NCBI GenBank assembly: GCA_033816765.1 | Contig: CM066287.1 | Location: 3,720,001 to 3,784,000, forward strand | DNA from: Nothopassalora personata | Lineage: Eukaryota; Ascomycota; Dothideomycetes; Mycosphaerellales; Mycosphaerellaceae | DNA length: 64,000 bases | Reading direction: 5' to 3' | Shown here: positions 56,369-64,000 of the stretch, piece by piece | Layout: each line of letters starts with the position of its first letter | Position numbering within the stretch: the stretch's first letter is position 1 | Notes under the pieces: model-generated | Databases searched by the model: none | The model's input: the letters and a program-made list of their open reading frames with translations, nothing else | What the model was told of the DNA's origin: nothing | Program-made: the position numbers and the translations under genes

Positions 56369-58317
56369 GGTCTTGATATGAGAACGCAAAAAACTGCTTT
56401 AATAAGCCCTTATCGAAAAATCGACATCAACGGCAAGGACACGCGGCATTGGGATATATCTTTTCGGCAACGAAGCCTCAGCCGCAATCGAAATGTCCAC
56501 TCATCCTGGTCTCGGCATGGATTGCCAAGAAGTATCGCAATACGGTTGTGGTAGATCTCGGGGCAGCGCAACGTCTTGAGCTTGGCTCGTGCATGCATCT
56601 CTCCTATTGCGAGACCGAATGACTGCGGTTTGCATTGGCGAGCATGTCTGCCGCTAGGCACGAACAACGACTCGGCCTCCTTTGAACTCCGACCAACCCG
56701 CACAGCTCAAGCGGGAATTTGATTCCCCATTGCTCCAGACGAACGGGATGTCAGGTCGGAGAATACCAGCACACCGGAACGTCGTGTCCCGTGAGCTGCG
56801 TACTCGCAGTCGACCTGCCTAAGATGGTCAAGTGGGGAGAGCTCCACAACGACTTCCTGCTTGAGAGGTTTCTAGGGCTAGACAGTGATCAGATGAATTT
56901 TGGTGCAAGCTCAGTCATCTGGATGACAGCGTCGTGGCATGTACTTGTTTTGGTGTCTCAGCTCCCGACGGGCAGCTCAGTGAGACTGCTATCTGCAGTA
57001 GTGAGGGACGCCAAGCAATAGGTCGGTTGTCACAAGGCTTAGCGTCGCGCGCCCTGCCGCGCTAACGAGCTGGAAGGATTGAAGGAAGATTAAGCTACTG
57101 CGGGAGGCGACTGCCGCAGTGGAGGTTCCGTCTAGGGAAGAGCTTCACTTCTGCCATCGGCTGCTTCAACAGATGATGAATGGTATGCTGAAACCTATCT
57201 GTTGCAGGAAATCGAGGCCAGCACGATGCCGCATAGGACCATGCGACATGTCCACACCAGTGTTGACTGCCACCACAGCCAGAACACTTCACGAGGACGA
57301 TTGGGTCAGCATACGCAGCATGCAATACCTTGCATCGAGCAGCCGGCTGTAGTATCGACCATAGTGCCGGTTTTGCCAACCATACGTGGCGTCTGTATAT
57401 TGAGCCCGCGTGGAGCTTCTCACGTCAAGGTAGAGCAGGGCTAACGCACGGAACCTTTAGCCACATGCGTCGAAGCATTAAAATCCATCGAGGGCTCGAG
57501 GCCGAGAGGAGGACAACTCGCCTATCTATGAGGTTCTTCCTATCTTCAACCCACTCAGCCTCTAGGGTAACTGGGAAATCGAATCCTCCTATAGGGCCAT
57601 CTGCCAAATACTCGCCCGGGCAGCACTGGTGCCAGGCGTAATAAATATGAGCAGTGAGGTCAGACTTGGGTCAATAATCCTGGCTTGATGCTCCAGCGAC
57701 GATGCCATTGATGTTCTGAAGCGCCATCGGCCAGCTCAGGTTGTGAGAACGCGCTCCGTCCAGGTACTTCATGCCAACCATACCACTGTACATGCCAGCA
57801 GTGCTTGACTGGCTGAGCAAGCAATGCCGCTTCCCCTCCAGGCTCGTGCCAAGGGGCGAAGAAGACATTCTATCTTTCTCGCTAGCCACATTTTCAACTC
57901 CGTCCTTGGTTGGCTAGCTGCAGATCACGAGCGGTAGCTACAGCAGATATACGTACGATGCCTAGTGTAGGGCTGTGTCTCCGTGCCGCTTCTGGTGATC
58001 AAGAATGCATGTGCAACGACACTAGCTTCGTCATAGGAGCCGTGATGCTTCTTCATGTCAAGCATGTCTTCAGGGTCGGGCGGACAGCGCCAGATCTATG
58101 TTTCCTCGGTAGATATTGGCGAGAATGATTGTCGTGTGATGTATGATGAACTTCTTCCTTACAACCAACTAGCATGAGAGCTTCAGACCGTTGTCCCTAC
58201 ATTTGCATGCTACCATCGTACATCGAAAGCTTGCGCATATCTATCAGACGCAGCTGTCAACAACTGGACCCCTTCCTCGCCTCGCCTTTTCCTGCAGTCT
58301 TCCCTCGGTCGAATACG
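56369..58317. other. long intergenic region
   Basis: 1.9 kb between the regulator start and the RTA1 relic. Several frames of 60-105 codons exist (for example 56719-57021 plus), but none has a motif or convincing splice partners. Base composition is normal. Confidence 0.5.
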
Positions 58318-59288
58318 GCCACCTTTCCATGAATTACGTTCATGACCACAATGGCGGGAACATGATCATGGCATTGAAGACTTAAAGGTATACCTCATGC
58401 GAAATGATATATCCTTGGGAAGCCCTCTATGAATTCAACCACACGCAAAATCGAGCGGACGAGGATCAGTGCGCTCACAGCGTACAGCGAAACCATGTGC
58501 TTCATCCACGGCCTCTCGCGGAGACATGGAGGCAGGTGCTCGAGCGTGTCGCCAGTGGAAGACTCCAGCAGCAATGACGAACAAATCTAAGGAATGCGAT
58601 CTGAAGGAACAGTCCAGCAAGAATAATGTCCTCCAAGGTGCTGTGCTTGTCCTCACTCGCCAACAATCCAGCTCCAGCAGCCTGCGCCGTGAACGAGATG
58701 ACATGGCCAGTGACGATGATCTTCGTCAGCCACGTTCGGCGCACAAAAAATTGTGCATTTGCCTTCATCATAGCGACGATCCGTCCGAGTTCCATGTAGA
58801 TAGAGGCTCCAAACAACGCCCGGCGCGCTCCTAGGATCGTAACGCTCTGCAGAATACACGGACCTAGAGAGGAAGGTCCAGCGTTTTCGAAAGCAGAGGT
58901 TGTGTCATCAGCGTAGCCGATGACTTCGAAGACACCACCGAGGCAGAATGGTATCTGAGCAAAGGATGTTAGCGGTACTCGAACACCTCGTGGAAATGTC
59001 TGAGCAGCTACTATCGCGTTGAAGATATCACGGACAGGTTTGAGACAGGCTTCTGCCCTTTGGAGTAACGTAGCATGAACCAGGTCGTGGTACGATTCAT
59101 TTGCCAAGTGGGGATCAGAGTCGTCATGGCAAAGAGCACGATGAATAGGATCGCTGCGGCCATGGACGGCTCGTAGCGGTCTGGAGGCAGCGATTAGTAG
59201 GCAAGGGTTTTGGGGCCATGACGAGGGACTGTATCATACACTTCTCGAAAACACTACTCGGATCGCTGCTCGTCGTGCTGTTGGACAT
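58318..59288 (-). pseudogene. broken RTA1-like (lipid-translocating exporter family) membrane protein gene
   Basis: On the minus strand, exon 1 (59288-59240) and exon 2 (59180-59032) join as MSNSTTSSDPSSVFEK + YRYEPSMAAAILFIVLF, the usual RTA1 opening. The next exon starts at 58954 with IPFCLGGVFEVIGY and continues through ASIYMELGRI, VTGHVISFTAQAAGAG and ILAGLFLQIAFLRF. After that the family pattern survives only by changing frame. VIAAGVFHWRHARAP is in a second frame, PWMKHMVSLYAVSALILVRS is in a third, and GYIISHEVYL is in another frame and ends at a stop near 58388. Several small indels therefore break the second half. RTA1 proteins are seven-helix membrane proteins linked to lipid-drug resistance. 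The exon 2 donor (59031) is tentative. Assembly indel errors are the main alternative. Confidence 0.75.
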
Positions 59289-59817
59289 GTTGACTGTTAT
59301 GCTGATGCTTTGAAAGTTCGTGATGATGAATTTCGTAGCTGATATTCTTCAGTTGATGGACTCGAGAGTCTTAGTACCGGCAGGGTAGCAGCTTGACAAA
59401 GCATCATTGCTGCTGTCAACACCACGATATGTACCAATGCTCCACTGCGTCGCTTCATTCCGGTCCAAACCCTTCGATCGTAAATTTGCAGGAGGGCTGT
59501 GACAGTTGCGAGCCGTCCGATAGACACTTTGAAGGAGGGCCGTTCGCATGGACCCGCCACCGGTATTGCTCGATGCTGTATACTTCAGCTAGCGTCATTG
59601 AGGAACGCTAAGCCTGCCTTTCGGAAAGCTCGCTATTTGGGCCACTCTTTCTGCTCTTGATGGACGACACTGTCCACCCCGCGTATTGCTCAGATCCAAA
59701 ACAACACGTATTCGGGCCCGCAGTGGGTAGGCTCGTGATGGCTTTGCCACCAGGTAGCCACCATCATGAAAGACATGATTCAGCAACTGGGGCCCAGACG
59801 AATCGTACTTGCATTGT
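59289..59817. other. intergenic region
   Basis: About 530 bp between the RTA1 relic and the Bud22 stop codon. Overlapping short frames only; nothing supported. Confidence 0.55.
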
Positions 59818-61234
59818 TCAGTCGAAGCTGATCTTCTTGCCCTGGAACGCAACCGGAGCTGCCTTCTTTTCCTTCGCACGTTTGGCAGCCTCCCAACTCG
59901 GATGCAGCGGACCACTGTCGTCCTTGCGAGGCTTCGCCTTGTCCTCTGCAGTAGCTTTGTTCTGCACTGGAGCCCTGCGATCTCTGCCCAGCGCCATACT
60001 GTTCGCACCATTGCCCTTGTTCCTCCCGAATCTGCCACCTCTGTCACCGTCAACTGCGCCTCGCTTTGCGTCCCAGCCTTGGTTGCGCCGTTCGTTTTGC
60101 AGGTGGGTCGCACGAGAACCATACTTCTGCTCCCAAATCTTTTGCCGAGCGCGTTGACCGCGTCTGTTCTTCTTTGGAGCCACCTCCACGTCACTTTCGA
60201 TCTCTGAGCCGCTGCCAGATATGTAGCCTCCCATCGTCAGTGAAGGGATGAAGGATGACTTTTTGGGTGCGGGCGCCTTCCTTGGCTGCTCCTCTGTAGA
60301 CTCTTCCTCCGATAATTCGGACAAAGACAAGTCTGCTGCATGATCGTACTTTCCAGGTTGGCTTGACGCAGCCTTAGCAGATATGCCTTCAGCCATTAAC
60401 CGTCGCTCCAGCTCATCCACATCAGAAATGCCGTCAAGATCGTCTGCTTCGTCTTCGTCGTCATCGGACGAAGCCAACCGGCCACGATACTGTCGGAAAT
60501 TGTCTTCCGCGTCCTTTGAATTGTCCTGTCGCTCTGTGTCGTCATCTGAATGGTCGGCCACGCGGCTTTTTCGCAAAGAAACACCTCCATCATCGTCATC
60601 GTCAGAGCTGATATTCACAGATCGGGCACGGCTAGCAGTCTCCAAGTCCTTGGCCCTAAGCCTCTTTTTCTTGTTCGGCGCTTTCGGATCATCCCTTATG
60701 CCGAACTCGCGCTTCACTGCTCCAATGGCAGTTGGAAATGCCGCCTTCACTGGATTCGAGTTACATAGTCTAGCGTTCACATTCAAGGACGCTGTATCGG
60801 TGGGTAGTGGCTTCGGTTTCTGGAGGTCCTGCGGCAGGTTCGGTGAAGTCGCGACGGCCTTGATCTTCAGCAGCGACTTGGCGAGGTAATGTTCGGCAGC
60901 GAGCGTGTTGTCAAGTGTCTATCTTGCGCGCCCAATGTGTTAGTGGCAGTCTCGTCCTGCCCTTTTGAGTCGACTTTGTATCTATCGCACGCACCTTCAA
61001 CGCTGCAACCTCGGCATCGATTCGTTCCACACCTTTGCCGTCCTTCGCAGCGATGGCATTCTTCTTGCGCCTCCCCAGTTTCTGCCTTTCGAAACCTTTG
61101 CCCGCTTTGAATGCGCGCGCTAGCTTTTTCGCACTGTCTTCGAACGTCGCCGCTATCTGACGTTGCCTTCGGAAGTCCGTCGCGGTAGGCGTATCGCCGT
61201 CGGTTGCATCGCTTTCGCGCTTGCGCTTCGACAT
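59818..61234 (-). CDS. BUD22: Bud22-like rRNA-processing factor
   Basis: Exons 61234-60995 and 60918-59818 (intron 76 nt, branch CACTAAC) encode 446 residues. The N-terminus carries KLGRRKKNAIAA and ERIDAEVAALK, and the spliced continuation TLDNTLAAEHYLAKSLLKIKAV completes the N-terminal helical domain. A long acidic Ser/Asp/Glu middle follows. The C-terminal signature is clear: PKKNRRGQRARQKIWEQKYG, then LHPSWEAAKRAKE and the terminal FQGKKISFD. These are Bud22-domain features; Bud22 works in the nucleolus on 18S rRNA maturation. An upstream ATG at 61294 is in frame, but MSKRKRESD at 61234 looks like the conserved start. The acceptor AG at 60919 is preferred over the earlier AG because it keeps the frame open. 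Confidence 0.9.
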
Positions 61235-61422
61235 GCTGAAAGGTGGTGGTGCATGTACATGCAGCTGGAAAGTGCAGATGGAATCACGAGACAAGAAATC
61301 TTGAGATGCAAGGATAATCTAATTGCCGAGAGCTAAAACGCTCGGGCCTCCCACGATATGAATGACACTGTGGGCCCAAAAGCATTACAAAACGTACATT
61401 GTCCTTCTCCACCTGGTACGTG

Positions 61423-62664
61423 TTATGCTGCCATCTTGCGAGCGAGCCAGTCTGCCACTTTCTGCATTCTCTCTCGACCCGAATCCGTGGCATCCCACCA
61501 ACCCTGCCCAGGATTACTCTCACATTGAAGAAGCATCGCATCTGCAGACAATGATTCTGACGGAGAAGTGACGTTTCGCAAGACTCCGGAGTCGATTTGT
61601 CTGTCGAAAGTCTTGCGCAGCTGCTGTACTAATTCCGTCGTTGAGTTTGAGAGCACGGTTTCTTTACCACCCGAAACGTGGAACGAAGGTAGTCGAAGCC
61701 CTAGTGTCTTGCTTGGGTATCTGCGGGTGGCCTTTCGCTTCTTTTTGTCGAGCATGGCATTCTCCAGGCTTTCTGTATTGGCCAGGTCTGCGAGAATGCC
61801 ATGCTCGTAGAGGTACTCCATGCGCTCTAGCTGCGAAAGCTCTTCCATCTCGTCAGTTGGCTTCGCTTCAATGTACTCGGGCACCTCAACTCCTGCCGAC
61901 CGAAAGAACAGAATTGGGGACGCAAACGGATCATAGAAGTGTTCTGGCTTGCGAAACAGAGTATCCCGTTGCTTCAGCAAGTTTTGCAGCTCCTGCTCCT
62001 GGTTTGCAGTGCTTGTGCTGCCGGCATGATCGCTGAGCTCGACCCAGTCAGTGATCGGATTGTTGACCGCCGCGGCTATGATTCCAGGCTCTCCGATCCT
62101 ACACTCTGTCAGAGCCAGTGTAGTGGCCAGGCCGCCGCCCAAAAGCTCACCGCAGACAGCAATTCTTCCAACATAACCTGAACGACCCGGACGCGTGATG
62201 GCTCGTTTGGCCAAGAGATTTGAGACGACCCAATCATAGCCGGCCAGCACGTCGTGAACGGGTGTTGGGAACTGTGACTTGTCGTTGGCGCGGTAGTTGA
62301 TCTTGACGATATGTGTATTGACAGTTGAATGCAAAATAGAAATGTTCGCCGCATCATCTGCTGAATCTCCTGTCGTTGGGCTACGAGGCAAGTACAACAG
62401 CACTGCTCCACTTACGCCAGCAGAGGTGCTATAGCGCTGTGGCTCGTGGACACTGTCATGATTAGCTCGTTTCTTGTCAATGTTGGTGTTGACATACTCG
62501 AGACTGATACTGCCATTGCTCTGACATGGTACCTGGATGGTTTCATGCCTAGCACGTGCCTTCGCTGCTGCACTGAACCGGCGGCAGGGTGTCAAACACT
62601 CATTGCGGACGAGGTTGAAGCTCAGAGGACATCGCAACATGCCATCGACGATATCCGCGACCAA
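61423..62664 (-). CDS. alpha/beta-hydrolase-fold protein lacking the catalytic serine
   Basis: A single frame of 413 residues. The layout is that of HSL-type/alpha-beta hydrolase fold-3 proteins: HIVKINYRAND, then FPTPVHDVLAGYDWV, then the nucleophile elbow region RIAVCGELLGGGLATTLAL. In active relatives the elbow reads GDSAGG; here GELLGG has Leu in place of Ser. No clear acid-His pair is visible further on. The N-terminus (MLRCPLSFNLVRN, CRRFSAAAKARAR) is basic and could direct it to mitochondria. A KKKRKATRR patch lies near residue 310. It is probably a non-catalytic scaffold or binding protein; a similar elbow may be common to a fungal subfamily. It lies head-to-tail with BUD22, 189 bp upstream of it. 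Confidence 0.75.
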   Translation of the reverse strand: MVADIVDGMLRCPLSFNLVRNECLTPCRRFSAAAKARARHETIQVPCQSNGSISLEYVNTNIDKKRANHDSVHEPQRYSTSAGVSGAVLLYLPRSPTTGDSADDAANISILHSTVNTHIVKINYRANDKSQFPTPVHDVLAGYDWVVSNLLAKRAITRPGRSGYVGRIAVCGELLGGGLATTLALTECRIGEPGIIAAAVNNPITDWVELSDHAGSTSTANQEQELQNLLKQRDTLFRKPEHFYDPFASPILFFRSAGVEVPEYIEAKPTDEMEELSQLERMEYLYEHGILADLANTESLENAMLDKKKRKATRRYPSKTLGLRLPSFHVSGGKETVLSNSTTELVQQLRKTFDRQIDSGVLRNVTSPSESLSADAMLLQCESNPGQGWWDATDSGRERMQKVADWLARKMAA

Positions 62665-62836
62665 TGCTGGAGTGTATGATAAGAAGAGAGGAGAAAGCTC
62701 GACGCCCAGTCGCGTTGCGCAAACTCGCGCTGCACAGACTCGCGCTTACTCAGCAGTTTCTGCCTTTCAGCCTTGGAAGTCTGTAGCATCTCCATCAATT
62801 GTACACTAACATACAACATCCTCATGACCATCACCA

Positions 62837-63157
62837 TCACGACTTGCCCTCTGGGTGTTCTCTCTGCTTTTCTTTCGCACCTTCCTGCTGCAGCTCCTTG
62901 ATGTGGTCGTCGTGGTTTCCAACCTTCTGCCTATCCGCCCCGACGACGGACTCGCTGGCCGATTCAAGCTCCTCCTTGCGCTTCCCTGTCTTCAACTGCT
63001 CTTGCTTCGCGGCTTCGACTTCCTCCGGACTCTGTGGCGTGTCTTCCTTGAGTCTCATCATACTTGTCGAGGTCAACGTTCGTGTAGGCGTTGGGAAGCG
63101 TGCAATCTGCACTGAGCGCTGTCTCGTGGCTCTGAGAATTGGGCGTAGAAATGTCAT
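62837..63157 (-). CDS. small conserved-looking protein, probably mitochondrial
   Basis: 106 residues, no intron. The first 35 residues are rich in Arg/Ser/Thr and lack acids (MTFLRPILRATRQRSVQIARF), a typical mitochondrial presequence. The remainder is highly charged and predicted helical (SPEEVEAAKQEQLKTGKRKEELES, ADRQKVGNHDDHIKELQQ) and ends EHPEGKS. I do not recognise a named family. The frame quality, presequence and tidy spacing (172 bp from the neighbouring start codon) support a real gene. The lysine/glutamate heptad-like pattern could form a coiled coil, as in small matrix regulators, but no function is assigned. Confidence 0.7.
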   Translation of the reverse strand: MTFLRPILRATRQRSVQIARFPTPTRTLTSTSMMRLKEDTPQSPEEVEAAKQEQLKTGKRKEELESASESVVGADRQKVGNHDDHIKELQQEGAKEKQREHPEGKS

Positions 63158-63685
63158 CGTTGCTGGTGTGCTTGTCGCGGGAGATTATATGGAGTGATCG
63201 TTTTCTGTCCCTGGAATACGTTACACAGACAAGAGCACCTATTGAGACGCTTCATCAACGTACCTTGTCCCGGCCTTTGCCTGAATTTTGGTGGCAAGCA
63301 GCTCGATCCGGCGGCTCGATATATTGGCGACTTTGAGCGAGGAGTGGTCATGCAAGAGACGACGGATCCGAGGCAATGGCGGAATGACGAGGGCTGCACG
63401 ACATGTTCATGCTGCTGTACAATTTGAGCCACGCTCGATGACCTCAGAATGACCGAGCACAACTCAGCCACAGCTCGACGAGCAGTAGTGGTTCTTGTTA
63501 GCCACAAAAGTTCGCTCTGGATGATCTCTGAACAGCGACCCGTGCAAGATCGTTCTTGGTAGTAGGCTGCGATCTATGCAGATGGCAATAATATGTTACA
63601 GAAGGCATCGGCACGTCAATGTGCGCTTCCCAAGAGCTCACAGCCAACTCGTGGAATACTCTGTATGCGACAATTATTGGCCTTG
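63158..63685. other. intergenic region
   Basis: 528 bp holding the promoter of the small mitochondrial-type gene and the 3' UTR of the next gene. No other feature recognised. Confidence 0.55.
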
Positions 63686-64000
63686 TCATCGTGACCACAG
63701 CTCTTGTTCACGATCATCCTCGTCCCACAAATCCGGCTGACTGCTGGAATACCCGAGATAGTCGTGAGTGCTTGCAACGCTGTAGTTCCCGCCATTCGTA
63801 CGCGCATTACCCGGGCCATACTGAGAGGAGTAGGCGTATGCGTTGCGACCATAGTCTTCAGAGCTGTGTTGGTCGTGGTTGCTGGAGGATTTATCGTTCG
63901 TCTCGAGACTAGCTCGCTGTTGCCCTTCATGGATCACGTCAAAACTCGTGCGGCTTGAGTTGTCCTGCGAGTGTTGAGCTGCTTGCTCTCGTGCTTGTTG
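63686..64000 (-). CDS. C-terminal end of a Gln/Ser-rich protein (5' partial at window edge)
   Basis: On the minus strand an open frame enters from the window edge and runs 104 residues to a stop at 63688-63686. It starts QQAREQAAQHSQDNSSR, continues through a Ser/Asn/Tyr/Gly-rich stretch (YGRNAYAYSSQYGPGNA) and ends in an acidic DLWDEDDREQELWSR. An internal ATG at 63937 exists, but the upstream frame stays open and has the same composition, so the gene very likely extends beyond the window. Low-complexity composition gives no family. An alternative minus frame (63930-63616) overlaps it but looks like a shadow. Confidence 0.6.
   Translation of the reverse strand, partial: QQAREQAAQHSQDNSSRTSFDVIHEGQQRASLETNDKSSSNHDQHSSEDYGRNAYAYSSQYGPGNARTNGGNYSVASTHDYLGYSSSQPDLWDEDDREQELWSR

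Noticed and set aside
56719..57021. 100-codon plus-strand frame MIPHCSRRT...
   Set aside because: No recognised domain and no neighbouring exons; left as intergenic.
1..64000. tRNA, rRNA or other structured RNA genes
   Set aside because: No cloverleaf, rRNA or snRNA signature was recognised by eye; a tRNAscan or Infernal run would be needed to exclude small ones.

Overview
The window looks like a chromosome segment of a filamentous ascomycete (Pezizomycotina; probably Dothideomycetes, though that finer call is inference). The genes have short introns (about 48-200 nt, mostly 50-100) with GT..AG ends and CTAAC/CTGAC-like branch sites. Products are typical fungal housekeeping proteins, and the central repeats carry the CpA-to-TpA scars of repeat-induced point mutation (RIP).

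Layout. (1) 1-19.3 kb is a gene-rich arm: the C-terminal part of a Rab escort protein, a DHA1-type MFS drug transporter, a secreted Ser/Thr-rich protein, a Swf1-type DHHC palmitoyltransferase, the telomere protein Rap1 (divergent from Swf1), the ESCRT-0 subunit Hse1 and a Ste20/PAK kinase. (2) About 19.99-53.1 kb is one 33-kb island of retrotransposons with no intact host gene. (3) 53.3-64 kb is gene-rich again: cytochrome b5, a Zn2Cys6 regulator, a broken RTA1-like membrane protein gene, a Bud22-type rRNA-processing factor, an alpha/beta-hydrolase-fold protein that lacks the usual serine, a small probably mitochondrial protein, and the 3' end of a Gln/Ser-rich gene that runs off the window.

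The island can be unpacked by matching LTRs and target-site duplications (TSDs). A complete Ty1/copia element lies at 20820-26433 (247-bp LTRs, TSD ATACT). A gypsy fragment E at about 28631-29578 is cut by Gypsy-A (29579-44368). Gypsy-A is itself interrupted by complete Gypsy-D (30483-38333, 183-bp LTRs, TSD ACTAG) and by a 341-bp solo LTR (42031-42371, TSD CCGCG). On the right lies a reversed, truncated Gypsy-C (44369-53110), which is interrupted by complete Gypsy-B (44671-52141, 197-bp LTRs, TSD AGCGG). Inside the 3' LTR of Gypsy-B sits a 764-bp non-LTR-like insertion (51203-51966) with a 14-bp TSD and an AATC-repeat tail. It shows no RIP, so it is the youngest event and the most interesting object here.

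Gypsy-A is unusual. Its two LTRs belong to different subtypes, its flanks do not share a TSD, and its body alternates between blocks that match Gypsy-B with almost only transitions and blocks that differ by transversions. The simplest reading is an ectopic exchange that fused two elements and deleted the DNA between them. All gene models were spliced by eye from open frames and motif continuity. Identity statements between elements were also made by eye and not by computed alignment.
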